The notes under the pieces were generated by a model. The model was not told where the DNA came from. It saw only the letters and a program-made list of their open reading frames with translations, and searched no databases. A stretch of 64,000 nucleotides of DNA from positions 22,238,938-22,302,937 of the forward strand of contig NC_054888.1 in assembly GCF_018320785.1 (NCBI RefSeq), read 5' to 3'. This DNA comes from Cheilinus undulatus (taxonomy: Eukaryota; Chordata; Actinopteri; Labriformes; Labridae). Each line of letters starts with the position of its first letter. Position 1 is the stretch's first letter. Of the stretch, positions 31,776 through 45,600 are shown piece by piece. Both the position numbers and the translations under genes were made by a program.

Positions 31776-34700
31776 GTAAGAAATTATAATATACACTGAC
31801 GGGTGTGTTGACATGTTATCAGTGTGGTGAGTTCCAGGGGCCCACAGGCAGTGAACTTAGAGGGCCTTATGAAAACTAGTGGATCTTTAGTTCCTTAAGA
31901 AATTCTTTATTTTAACGTGGTCTTTAACAAGACAGCTGTATGAGCTAATGAGGGCTAGTTTCTATAAACAGGAACAGATCTTTGTCTGGACAGGTGTTCC
32001 ACCTGAAGGTAAACAGTTGTTGACTTGGTGTTGGTGAAATGTTTGAATGACAATTACAGTTTAAAGACATACTGTAGTGGGGGGGAAATGAGTGACCAGT
32101 GTTAAAATGTACAAAAATAAATCCGACACCTTAAAAACAAAGGTGGCAAAAGTCCTCAAGAGGGTCTGGCTGCAGCCCTCGAGCAAACCTCTACGCTGGG
32201 GCGTTCGGCTGAGACCTCTATGGTGGGGCGAAACCTCTTCGCTGGGGCGTGACGTACATTGCCCAAGCCTACGCTGGGGCGTGCAGCACATTAGCTGTTG
32301 TTAGCAGGACCTAGCTGTTGTTAGCATGACTACACCGCTGTGCTTATGACACATTAGCACATTAGCAAAGCCCCAGTGTACGGGGCTATTTTTGGGCGTG
32401 CAGCAGCAGCACACCCCCGAAAGCCCCAGCGTAGTGGTCTACGCTGGACCGTGCAGTAGAAGACGTCTACGCTATTAAACCCTGACTGGTTAGGTTTAGG
32501 CGTTTAAATCCAACTGGTTAGATTTAGGCATTCAAATCCGACTGGTTAGATTTAGGCATTAAAACCTGACTGGTTAGATTCAGGGTCAGCCTGACAGCAA
32601 GGGGATAGAGCTGAAATTTTGTCGCGGGTAATATACGTCACGCCCCAGTGTAGAGGTCTGCCGGCTTGGGCAATATACGTCACGCCCCAGCAGAGAGGTT
32701 TCGCCCCAGCGGAGAGGTTTTTCCCCAGCGGAGAGGTCTCCAGCCGAATGCCCCAGCGTAGAGGTTTGCCCGAGGGCTGCAGCCAGATGCCTCTCAGAGT
32801 CCTAACATTCTGTACTTCAGTAGAAGTCCAGTTACTTTTGTGAAAAAGACTCTGGTAAAAGTAGAAGAACTGATTCAACTCCTTTACTCAAGTAAAAAGT
32901 ACAGGCTCTGAAATGTACTCGGGTAAAAATAAGAACTTAACCATCAATGATACCTTTTGGATAATTCTACAAAATCAAAAAGTTTTATGGTTCTTGTTGC
33001 ACCAGCAAAGAGTCCTTATTTCGAAATTTAGATGGAGCTGTGGGACTTCCTGTCAGGATTTAGGGATGGATTGAAGAGGCTTTTTGTAGGTCTGATGATG
33101 ATGTCACACATGCAAATCATCAGGTGAGGTTGAATGGTCTGTTGGGGCTGATTGTTTAAAGGGAAAAATGAAAAATCAGAGGAGGAAATGTTAAGTTGGC
33201 AGTAGGGGGCACCAGTAATAAGGTAATGAGATAGCTGAATGAAGAGATGTCAGGGGGTCAGTTATTGAGGAAGTGATCTCTGTCAATAAGCAAACGTCCA
33301 TACCATAGTAAATGTGATTATCATTCAAACCTCCTACATTTACACTGGGCCATGTTGTTGACCTCTCAAACTCTGCCATTAAATGTCCTTAAACCTGATA
33401 TTTTTCTACAGAGGTCAGCTGGAAACATCAGAGTTCTTCAACGATCAGTCCAAGGAGCATCAAACAGACCTGGACTCCATATTTATGGTGTGTACATCAT
33501 CATTTACAGTGGAGCACATCTATCTAGATATCATGGTAAACTGTTTTGCAGTCTGTCTGATCAAACACAGGCTGTCCTCTAAACATTCACATTCTCTTTG
33601 TGTTCCAGCTGCTAGAGGAGAACATTATCATCTTTGTGAAGAAGGAACTGAAGAGATTTCAGAAGGCTCTGAGTCAGGATAACCCAGAATGTCTCGGCGA
33701 GGATGAGGAGGTGTTGGTTGATGGATATGAAGAGCAAAGGAGCAACAGAGAGGTATTTCTGAAGATCACAGAGAATTTCCTGAGGAGAATGAAGCAGAAT
33801 GAGCTGGCTGACCGTCTGTGGAACAGTAAGTTTTTCAAAGTAATTAGGAAACATAGATTTAAGATGATGGAAAGATGAATTGGAGGGTTGCATGAGATTT
33901 TTGGATGACACTGATGGTGGAAGAAGAACTGCACAGCCTCTCTTTAAGATTACAACTTTTTGCAAGATCAGCTCATTCACTTCATGTGTTGTTTGTTCTT
34001 TCAGAAACTTCTGAACCAATTTGCCAAGATAAACATAAGTCTAAGCTGAAGAAGAAGTTTCAGTGTGTGTTTGAAGGGATCGCTAAAGCAGGAAAACAAA
34101 TCTTTCTGAATCAAATCTACACAGAGCTCTACATCACCGAGGGAGGGACTGGAGAGGTCAACCATGAACACGAGGTCAGACAGATCGAAACAACATCCAG
34201 GAAAGCACACAGACCAGAAACAACCATCAGACAAGAGGACATCTTTAAAGCTCCACCTGGAAGAGATAAACCAATCAGAACAGTGATGACCAAGGGCGTG
34301 GCTGGCATTGGGAAAACAGTCTTAACACAGAAGTTCACTCTGGACTGGGCTGAAGGCAAAGCCAACCAGGACATCCAGTTCATATTTCCATTCACTTTCA
34401 GAGAGCTGAATGTGCTGAAAGAGAAAAAGTTCAGCTTGGTGGAGCTCATTCATTACTTCTTTACTGAAACCAAAGAAGCAGGACTCTGGAGATTTGAAGA
34501 CTTCCAGGTCATGTTCATCTTTGACGGTCTGGACGAGTGTCGAATTCCTCTGGACTTCATCAAAACTGAAATCCTAACTGATGTCACAAAGTCCACCTCA
34601 GTGGGTGTGCTGCTGACAAACCTCATCAGGGGGAACCTGCTTCCATCTGCTCAACTCTGGATAACCACACGACCTGCAGCTGCCAGTCAGATCCCTCCTG

Positions 34701-37700
34701 AGAGTGTTGACATGGTGACAGAGGTCAGAGGGTTCACTGACCCTCAGAAGGAGGAGTACCTCAGGAAGAGATTCAGCGATGAGGAGCAGGCCAGCAGAAT
34801 CATCTCCCACATCAAGACATCCCGAAGCCTCCACATCATGTGCCACATCCCGGTCTTCTGCTGGATCACTGCTACAGTTCTGGAGGATCTGCTGAAGACC
34901 AGAGAGGGAGGAGAGCTGCCCAAGACCCTGACTGAGATGTTCATCCACTTCCTGGTGGTTCAGACCAAACAGAAGAGAATCAAGTATGATGGAGGAGCTG
35001 AGACTGATCCACACTGGAGTCCAGAGAGCAGGGAGATGATCGAGTCTCTGGGAAAACTGGCTTTTGAGCAGCTGCAGAAAGGAAACCTGATCTTCTATGA
35101 ACAAGACCTGATGGAGGGTGGCATCGATATCAGATCAGCCTCGGTGTACTCAGGAGTGTTCACACAGGTCTTTAGAGAGAAGAGAGGACTGTACCATGAC
35201 ACGGTGTTCTGCTTCATCCATCTGAGTGTTCAGGAGTTTCTGGCTGCTCTTCATGTCCACCGGACCTTCATCAACTCTGAAGTCAATCTGATGGAAGATG
35301 AACAAACAACATCCAGGATTTATAAAATATTTAGAACCAGGCCTAAACTTCGATATCTCCATCAGAGTGCTGTGGACCAGGCCTTAAAGAGCCCAAATGG
35401 ACACCTGGACTTGTTCCTCCGTTTCCTCCTGGGTCTGTCACTGACCACCAATCAGAATCTCCTACGAGGTCTGCTGACACAAACAGGAAGTGACTCAGAG
35501 ACCAGTCAGGAAACAGTCCAGTACATCAAGACAAAGATCAATAAGGATTTGTCTGCAGAGAAGAGCATCAATCTGTTCCACTGTCTGAATGAACTGAATT
35601 ATCGTTCTCTCGTGGAGCAAATCCAACAGTCCCTGAGATCAGGACCTCTCTCCACAGATGAACTGTCCCCTGCTCAGTGGTCAGCTCTGGTCTTCATCTT
35701 ACTGTCATCAGAAAAAGATCTGGACGTGTTTGACCTGAAGAAATACTCTGCTTCAGAGGAGGCTCTCCTGAGGCTGCTGCCAGTGGTCAAATCCTCCAAC
35801 AAAGCTCTGTAGGTGAACTCACAACTGCACTGATAAAAGTAGTCTGTACTTAGAAAAAAACAAACTTATTTCTGTTTCTGTTTCAGACTGAGTGGCTGTA
35901 ACCTCTCAGAGAGAAGCTGTGGAACTCTGTCCTCTGTCCTCAGCTCCTCCAGACTGAGAGAGCTGGACCTGAGTAACAACCACCTGCAGGATTCAGGAGT
36001 CGAGCAACTTTGTGGTGAACACATGGATCCACTTTCTAAACTGGAAACTCTCAGGTCAGGATGACACAACCTATATTAAGTTTGCCAACTAAAATCTCCT
36101 GTCTCCTGTGAGTTGAGTTTTTTATTGACTAACTAAAGTCTTTTACAGGCTGAGTGGCTGTGAACTCTCAGAGAGAAGCTGTGGAACTCTGTCCTCAGTC
36201 CTCAGCACCCAGTCCTCCAGTCTCAGAGATCTGGACCTGAGTAACAATGACCTGCAGGATTCAGGAGTGACGCTGTTGACTTCTGGACTGGAGAGTCCAC
36301 ACTGCAGACTGGACTCTCTCAGGTTAGTGCAGCAACAATGAAAACTGCATTAAAGGCCCCCAATCTCCAATGCTATCTAGCTGTCAGGTTTAGCACAGGT
36401 TTACTTGTACAGGTCAAAATGTATTGTTGCTTGAAGTTGTATACTGGCTCTTTTGTGTTCATCTGTAAAAGTTTGTATTTGCTTTGTCTTTGAACTTATG
36501 TGTAATTTGGGAATTTGGGCTTATAGTATCATTTGTACTTTTAGATGACAGTATAAGTCTTCAATGTGCTAAATTGTGCCAATTTTTTTTTTTCGAAGTT
36601 TGTCTTAATTATGGCTTGGGGGGGGGGCTTAAATGTAGGCAACGTCTCATGTGGTTGTAAGCAGCTACCGAATGCCTTGCTTTTCCCTCAGGAAATTACA
36701 TCCATCCATCAACTTTATTCTCAGTGGTCAGACGCAGAGTGGGAAAATCTGGTTGAAACATGAAGAAGTTGGTGGCGATCCGACTGGGTCTCAGACTAGG
36801 ATAGTTGTTCCTGGCTACAGGGGGCTGGCTAGCAGGAGTACAGAATAAAGGTTTGGATTCAGTGGCATGGAGCTACATTTCCACAAGCGTTACACTGTCC
36901 TCCTGAGCTCCACATAAACTACCTTAAATACACGTACTGTTCTTGGTGAAGGAGGACAGGGAGAACCTGAAAATCTAGCACACTGAGCCGTCCAAGGCAG
37001 ACACAGAAGCTAAGTTGTGCTAGAAGAGGACAGGGAGGCTAAGAGGAAAGCAGCTAAAATGCGAGGGTGCTTGTTGTTAAGTGTATGTCCGCGTTAACAC
37101 ACAACAGCTATGAAACAGTAGTGATGAAAAGTAGGAAGACTGAAAAAGATTGACTGTAGCACCATCAACATGTAGGAAAATACAGCATCTTCTTCTTCTT
37201 CAGATGTGTAAAGAGCAGCCACACTTAGAGGAAGTGATGCAATATGCTAACATTATGTCAGCGGGTCAGCCGTATTGGTGGACGGGGACCTGAGGGGGAC
37301 CAACATGAAGTGTAAAACTTGCAATTTTGGAGTTTTATACATAATCTATCCATTTCTATGATGTTGTCATGGTTCCAGGTTCAAACTAGTATACCCAAGA
37401 AGTCCTCTGAGAGGTAGGAATTAGAATTGGAGTAACAGGAAGGTTTGCAAGTCAAGACTTAAAAACAAACAGACGGCTCTCCAGTTATAGTAGTGAGATA
37501 TTTAAGGTGGATGGGGATTTTAGCACAAAAATGGTCTAATCTGGACTTAACTGTGTTTGTTTGTTGCTGCTACGCGGACTATCATTCACCTGAACAGCAG
37601 GAGTTCATTCAAAGAAACCTTAAAAGTGGCCTCTTTTAAATCAGACTATCATGGCTGTGTGCGCAGAATGCAGCCTTACCAGCTCTCAACTTACAGAAAA

Positions 37701-39643
37701 TCTTCACTGCTTAAAAACAGAGATCCGTCAAAAAAATGAACTCATCGAAGGATTTATCTCCATTGCCACAGCCCAGGTGAAACATATTTCTTTTATGCAG
37801 GCCACTGGGCAGCCCACCTCCTTTTCTAACCTGGTGTCCCGGCTGGTCTCAGCCTCAGCTGCCACCCTTTCATGGGTGGCTTCCATATATCCCGGCATGG
37901 GGCCAGGTCGCGCTGAAGATTCGGCACCCAAAGGGAGCATCCTTCTGCCCCAGCAGCAGTCAGCAGAGTACCTCCCCTCCACTGCACCCGCGGTGAGGGT
38001 CTCCAGATCTCCAGGTGACTCAGAAGTTGGCATAGGAGCCAAGTTCTTGGCGCCGCCGGCCCACAGCTTAACACCAAAGCCTGCGCAGCAGACCTGGGTA
38101 AGTGTCATGCGCAGCGGCCGGAGGACGGACCCTGTTCCAGGGAGAGCCTCCTCACCACCTCGGCTCTCCCTCTCCAACCACTTCAAGTCCCTGGCAAACG
38201 AGGCTGTGGTCCACCGCAACAACTCCGCGGCACTTCCAGCGATAGCCCCGGCTATCAGGCCGGGGAGGGGGCGTTGCTGTAATTTATAAGAACACTTTCA
38301 AATGCTCCAATATTTTGAATAACAGTTTTAATTCATTTTAACATCTTGCTCTTCTTGTTAAATCAATAGATCCGGTTTTAATCATAATAATATACAGACC
38401 ACTAAGGCCCAACAGTGTTTGTATTCAAGAGTTTCCAGAGTTTTTATCACATTTTGTTTCAACATATGAAAGAATTCTTGTTTTAGGTGATTTTAATATA
38501 CATGTATGCTGTCCCTCACAATCTCTGTCTGTTGATTTTATGGAAACTCTTGAATCTTTTAATCTCACCCAGGTAATACAGGAACCCACTCACTCTAAAG
38601 GCCACACTCTAGACCTTTTTTTATACAGTGGTCTCAATCCTGATGGTTTTATTACTAAGGATATCTGTGTGTCAGACCACAAACTGGTTTTATTTAACAT
38701 GGTTTTATCTCAGCCAGCTTTTACTGAAAATGCACCTGTTCTTAGAAGAGTTTTTAATTCAGAGTCTGCTGGTAAGTTTAATGACATCTTTGATTCTGCA
38801 TCTTTAACTGCCGTTAACCCAAATTTTAAAACAGAAGAGCTTGTCTCTCTTTTTAACTACCCCTGTAAATCTGCCCTTGACTCTGTCGCACCTTTTAAAG
38901 TAAAAAGGTCAAACAGTGCACCCCAGCCGTGGCTGACAGAGTCCACAAATGAACTGAAGAGGGATTGTAGGAGAAAAGAAAGAAAATGGAAAAAGTCAGG
39001 GTTGCAAGTTTTTAAAGACATTTGGAAGGAAGTGATGGAAAACTACCAAAGGGCAGTTGCAAAGATGCAAGGGCAGCTTTTTCTTCTAATCTAATTTTAG
39101 TTCATCATTCTAACCCTAGACTTTTATTTAAGGTTTTAGAGTCAGTCACCACCCACTTTGCTGGTTTTATTCTTATCTTTTACAGCGAACCTTTGCGGTT
39201 ACCATAGGTAACCACTCCTCCTCTACCTCTACTCTTACCTATGGTGTACATACAATACAAAAAAAGAAGTACAAAATTCCCACATTAAATGCAGCCAAAA
39301 TATAATAAAAATACTAAAAGAAATTATAAATTATAGTTTAAAATTACTAAGACACACCAGTACTATGTAATACAATGCTCAGTCCAAAGAAATCTCGCAG
39401 ACTGCACTGTTAATATATGTCAGAAAAGGAGTCCATGTCTTTTCAAATATGTTACAGCTTCCAGCCAAAGTCATTCAGATTCTTTCCAGTTTGAGAAAAT
39501 AGAGCACATTCATGATCCATTTTGAAAAGCTTGGTGGAGATGAGGATTCCCACTTTTGCAAAACAAGTCTCCTATGCAATAAAGACATAAATGCTATCAA
39601 GTTCTTATTGGCCCAAGAAAAATTGTGTGGAACAGGCACAACA

Positions 39644-39677
<34 letters not shown>

Positions 39678-42600
39678 GTCAAAACATTAGGAACAATTTT
39701 TTCCCGTTACCTTCGATAAAGTATCAAAGATTTTAGACCAGAATGTCTTTAAAGTTGAGCAACCCCAAAACATATGAATATAATTTGCAGTATCCTGTTG
39801 ACATCGATCACATAAGGGAGACACTGTGTCAAACATTTTTGCCAGTCGAGCTTTGGTGTAGTGAGCCCGATGCAAAATCCTGCATTGAGTGAACTCATGT
39901 TTAGCACACATTGATGACCTGTGCACCCTTCTCAAAATTTCCTCCCACATATCATCTGAAATAGTCTCTCCCAAATCTATTTCTCAAATACTTTAAAGGG
40001 CACCAGATGAGTCTGATCGGAGATTATGGATTTTAGAATAAATGACTGAAATTGCTCCCTTCAATGATGACAGAGGCTCCAAAAAGATATCTAATTTGGA
40101 AACATCAGGAAGAGAAGGAAAACTGGGAATAACCTGCGTACAAAATCACGAGTTTGAAGGTACCTAAAAAAAATGTTCCCTAGGAAGTGAGAACTTTTCA
40201 ACTAGTTGTTGGAAAGAAGCAAAGACAGAGTTTATATATAAATCTTTAAAAGATTTTATACCTAAACCAGCCCAGACTGAAAATGTGTTGTCCAGTAAAG
40301 ATGGAAGAAACATGTGATTGGCTGCAAGTGGTGCTCTAAAAGAAAATGTTTGTAGGCCGAAATAGTGTCTAAATTGAACCCAGACTTTAAGGCTGGAGGC
40401 CACAATCACATTTAGAGTGAATTTTGAGGAAGAAGAGATAAGAGGAGAGTATAGTAAGGCTTTCAATGCTACCGGATCCGCAGAATTTGCCTCCACCACC
40501 AACCACGAAGGAGGAGCTTCAGTATCCTCATATTGAACCCAATAGTTCAAGTTTCTGATGTTTGTTGCCCAGTAATAGCATAGCAAGTTAGGTAATGCCA
40601 TGCCACCCAGAGCCTTGGGTCTCTGCAAGGTCTGGCGTCGCAATCTAGGTGACCATTTATTCCAAACAAAATCAAAAATAAGAGTATCAACCTTACGAAA
40701 GAAAGACAGCGGAAGAAATATTGGTACACACTGAAATAAATATAAAAAACGAGGAAGAACATTCATTCTGATAGTGTTAATTCTAGCTGCAACCGAGAGA
40801 TTAAGGAGGGATCATCGCTCAAAATCATGTTCAATTTGTGTAAGCAAAGTAAGAAAATTCTTCTTATAAAGATTAACTAATGTGTCAGCAACATGAACTC
40901 CAAGACAGACAAAACCAGATTTTGAGACCTTAAATGGTAATTCTTCAAGTGAGCATTCTATAGCTAGTTTATTAACAGGAAAAATCTCGCTTTTACTGAG
41001 ATTCAGCTTATATCCTGAGATCTTACTAAATACATCCAGGACTGAGAGTGCTGCAGGAATGGAGCGTGATAAATCGGACAAGAGCAACAGCAAGTCATCT
41101 GCATATAGAGCAACTTTTGACTCCACTCCAAATCTAGTTATGCCGCAGAGATCAGGATGTGATTGTAGAGCAATGGACAAGGGCTCCATCACTATGGCAA
41201 ACAGGAGAGGGCTTAGTGGACAGCCCTGTCTAGTAGAGCGGTACAGATGAAAGTATTGAGAGTTTGTACTATTTGTTCTGACGGAGGCCTGAGGTGAAGC
41301 ATATAATAATTCAACCCAAGAAACAAAATTTACCCCAAATCCAAATTTCTCTAAAACAAAAAACAAATAATCCCATTCTACTCTATCAAACGCTTTTTCA
41401 GCGTCTAGAGCTACCAAGGCCTCTGAGGGGGCAGTTGGAGCAGGATTATAGACCACATAAAAATACCCTCCTAAGATTGAAGAAAGAGTGCCTATTACGA
41501 AACCCAGTTTGGTCTAAAGAAATAATAGAAGGAAGGATGGCTTCTAAGCGTCTAGCAAGCAGCTTTGATAGCAATTTGAGATCAACATTTAGCAAAGAAC
41601 CACATAATAAAGGGTTTTTGTCTTTCTTTAAGAGCAGTGAGATGCAGGCCTGATTAAGTGTCTGAGGAAGGGCTCCAGAGTCAAACGCCTCAATAAACAT
41701 ATCTAACAAATGCGGAGCTAACTGCTTCTAAAAGGTTTTATAAAACTTGGACGGAAATCCGTCCGGGCCAGGACTCTTACCGCTTTGTAATGATTTAACT
41801 GTTGCCTCAAGTTCAATTACAGTAACAGGACACTCCAGTTCCCCAGCCACACCCTGGTCTAAGTAAGGAATGTTTAAACTATCAAAGAAAGAGGTCAGAT
41901 CTACAGGAACATGAGAGTGATCAGACGAATAAAGTGACTTATAGAATTCCATAAAAGTTTTGTTAATTTCCAGTGGGTCTGAAGTAATACCTGAACCTGT
42001 TTCAATCTTTGGGATTAACCGGGATGAGGTTATCTGATGCAGCTGATGAGCCAACAGTTTACTAGTTTTGTCTCCCTGCATCCATAACAGCTATACGTTG
42101 GGATAGATCAGCTACTTTCTCCTTTCTGAGTTTCTTCTGATGAGCTTTATAAGAAATAATTTCCCCCCTTACAAAGGCCTTCATTGTTTCCCACAACACA
42201 GAAGCAGTCACATTTGGTGTTTTATTAACCTGGAAGAAAAAGTCTAGCTGCTTTGAGACAAAATCAACAAAATCCTTATCTAGTAGTAAATGTGTATCCA
42301 GACGCCAGGGTGGTTGTCTGTTAATAAACTTTTGAAAATAAATATTCATAGAGACTGCGGCATGATCTGAAAGTACAATTGGGTCATATGCACAGTCAGA
42401 AATTGATGTAAGCAGCTTTTTGTCCACTAAGAAATAATCAATACGTGTGAAAGTACGGTGTACATGTGAGAAAAATGAAAATTTCTTTGTACCAGGATTA
42501 AAAAACGCCAAGGGTCAACTACACTAAATTCTTTCATAAAAGATAAAATTACTTTAGCCGATTTAGACTGGGCAACTGGACAAGTCGAAGAACGGTCTAA

Positions 42601-45600
42601 GGAAGGATTTATCCAACAGTTAAAGTCTCCACCCAAGATTAAATTGTATAGGGACAGATCCGGCAGCATTGAAAAGACCTGTCTGAAGTAAGATTCATCA
42701 TCCCAATTAGGTGCGTACACATTTACTAAAGCTAACTTTGTATCATAAATGTGCCCCATGACAATGATAAATCTACCAGTAGGATCAGAGATTGTTTTAA
42801 CATGGGCAAAAGGAATGGCTTTGTGCAAAAGTATAGCAACCCCTCTTGATCTACTAGAAAAGGAAGAAAGATATACTTGTCCGATCCAGTTTTTTTCAAT
42901 CTGGGACTATCTACATTTCTTAATTGAGTTTCCTGCAAATAAATTATATGAGCATCAAGATACCGCAAATAGTGTAAAACCTTGCTCCGTTTAATTGGGT
43001 TGTTTAAACCATTGCAATTCAAACTCACAAATCTAATCTTACCACCTACTCCGAATGGAGACCTGTTAAGTTGGGCCATCTGACAGTGGAAGCTTTAATA
43101 TGTAAAATAATACTCTCAAGTGGAGAAAACCTGCAAAGTGTGAGACATGCGCCAACCCGGACCCCATAGAGAAAAAAACACAAATAACAGAACAACTCCA
43201 AATAGGAGCCAAATATCCTGCCCCCACCCCAACCCCACTAGCAGAAGCATCCTTAAAAAGGTGCGTGCTCTCTTCCCCCCACAACAAAACAAAATCTATC
43301 GTCACTTGTAGCTCAACCGTACTACTAACGATCCTGAGGAATGTGTAAATTAACTGCCCTACCCACACAAAAAAATCCTTCTTAAATATTAAGCAACTCA
43401 AGAGGTGCAATAAATCTAATAAAATAAAGTCAGCACCTGTTTACCATATAAAATGTCATCATTACTTATTTTCTTGAAAGAACCAGTCCTGTATCAAAGT
43501 CTGTAAACAAAATAGAGACGAGAGCCCAGTGCTCAGCTGAGCCTATAGACTCAGTAAGTAAATATCGAACTGAAATCAAGTCTTTTTAAGTCTCTTGTTT
43601 ATGAACTCCAAAGCCTGGTCCGGATCATCAAACCTGTGCATCTGGTCGCTTGACATGATGATGTGAAGGGTGGCTGGGTACCGGAGGCTGAACTTCACGT
43701 TATCACAAGTATGAAGCTCCTTTTTCACCTTAATGAAGGCAGCTCTCCGTCTGGCCACAGTCGGTGTGAAGTCCGGAAATATGTACATCCTTTTCCCGTT
43801 GTGTAGCAGGGGAGAAGCCTCTCCAGCACGGTGTAGAATCATATTCCTGACTTGGAACTGGATAATCTTGATGACCATGGGATGCGGTGGTTCACCTTCT
43901 TTCGGTTTGGCATGGAGTGTGCGATGGGCCCTTTCCAACCCTGGCTTAGCCTCGAGATCCAACAAGTTTTGCAAAAATTCAGCCATAAACTCCATAGGTC
44001 GGGGACCCTCGGATCCTTCGGGTTGTCCCACCAGTCGAATATTATTCCACCTGGAGCGAGCCCCCAAATCCTCACATTTCTCACTCAGAGATTTAACTGT
44101 GGCAGAGAGTTCAGTGATATTAGCCTCCATGCTAGTGAGCTGATCACTGTGTTCGCTAGCAGCTCGCTCCAGGTCCAAAATAGTCCCACCTTGTACAGCA
44201 ACTTTTTCTTCCAACAGTTTCAGCAAAGTTGCTACTTCTTTCTTCACGGACTCGGCAATTATCGACTCGAATTTTGCAACAGTTTCGGTCCAAAGGTCGT
44301 CCATCGTGCTCTTAATGCTACGCAGCATCTCCGCATTTGCATCAGCCTTTGGAGGGGACCTGGAGGTTGAGGCTTCAAACTGTGGCCTACCGCGGCTAAA
44401 CTTAGCTAGTTCGCTTCTCGCCTGTAAGCTCGCCATTTTTCCGGTTAGAGTCCAAAAACGAGTTTTAATGGAAATTAAACAAGTACTTAACAAAAATAAA
44501 CGGTGGGTAAGGTTAAAGCACTTAAGAAGAATATAATGACTTCACATTCCCCCGGAGCTACCGCTTAACACGTCCTACATCATCCTCACTCACCGGAAGT
44601 CCCCCAGCTCAAGGCACTTTGTAAACCTCTGTTTTTAAAGGTGATATACAAATAAAGTTATTATTATTATTATTATTATTATTATATTATAATAATACAT
44701 TTTATATATAGAGTGCTTTATTCATTAAAACTCAGACACTGTACAAAGCAGGAAAAGATTCAAACTCTTGAAGAGCAACATGAAAAGCAGGTAAAGCCAA
44801 CACAAACAAACAAATAACAAAACAACATCAGGGAGCCAGAGGACATTTTTCAGGACAGAGTTGATGTGGTCAGGGGAGCGGGTGTCGGTGAAGGGGTGTG
44901 CTTCTGAATGTACTGGAGTAGTCTGTAGACTCTTAGAAAAATAAACTTATTTTTACCTCTGTTTCGGTTTCAGACTGAGTGGCTGTAAACTCTCAGAGAG
45001 AAGCTGTGGAGCTCTGTCCTCAGTCCTCAAATCCTCCAGACTGAGAGAGCTGGACCTGAGTAACAACCACCTGCAAGATTCAGGAGTTAAACAACTTTGT
45101 GGTGGACTTATGGATCCACTTTCCACACTGAAATCTCTCAGGTCAGGATATCACAACTTTTATTAAGTTTTCCAACTAAAATATTATGTCTTTTGAGTTT
45201 TTTATTGACAAAGAAAAGTGTTTTACAGGCTGAGTGTCTGTAACCTGTCAGAGAGAAGCTGTGGAGCTCTGTCCTCAGTCCTCAGCTCCCAGTCCTCCAG
45301 TCTCAGAGATCTGGACCTGAGTAACAACGACCTGCATGATTCAGGGGTGAAGCTGTTGTCTTCTGGACTGGAGAGTCCACACTGCAGACTGGACTCTCTC
45401 AGGTTAGTGCAACAACAATGACAACTGCATAAAACTCTCCCAATCAGAAATGTGTAGGAACTCCAAAAACCTGTGGGACTCAATGAAAAAGATGAGGAAC
45501 ATGCCCCCTGCTAAGAGCAGTATTAATGTGTTCAATGAGGGAGAAAGGGCAAATGAGTTAAAGGATTGTTGCTGCAGGTTTGAAACTAGAGACTTCTCAC

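Larger units (their letters stand above)
37504..39215 (+). mobile_element. LINE (L2/CR1-like), 5' part: ORF1 and endonuclease
   Basis: Inserted in the NLR-B intron; unit A keeps the empty site near 15,561. Carries an ORF1 (37651-38289) and the C-terminal half of an APE endonuclease: [11 protein letters not shown] near 38,485, [10 protein letters not shown], then VSDHKLVLF near 38,675. The reverse transcriptase is missing. The likely 3' terminus is at 44,606-44,690, beyond the Tx1/L1-like insertion. Clade assignment is tentative. Confidence 0.75.
39240..44605 (-). mobile_element. Tx1/L1-like LINE, near full length (about 5.4 kb), nested in the + strand LINE
   Basis: The minus strand starts 'ttccggtgagtgaggatga' near 44,600 (5' UTR), followed by ORF1 (44436-43576) and ORF2 (43079 to about 39,370). 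At the 3' end, near 39,199-39,243, inverted 'accataggtaa' / 'ttacctatggt' motifs occur. ORF2 has several frameshifts and a 31-A tract, so the copy is inactive. Exact ends and target duplication are not resolved. Confidence 0.85.

Noticed and set aside
32157..32797. CRISPR-like array
   Set aside because: Repeats are contiguous modules in inverted arms without unique spacers, in an animal genome.
34598..35104. 168-codon minus-strand frame in NLR-B
   Set aside because: Antisense of the NACHT/helical domain. No domain or start context of its own.
37728..38222. 164-codon minus-strand frame
   Set aside because: Antisense of LINE ORF1. No recognisable motif.
43733..44370. + strand frames of 136 and 172 codons
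   Set aside because: Antisense of the Tx1/L1-like ORF1p.
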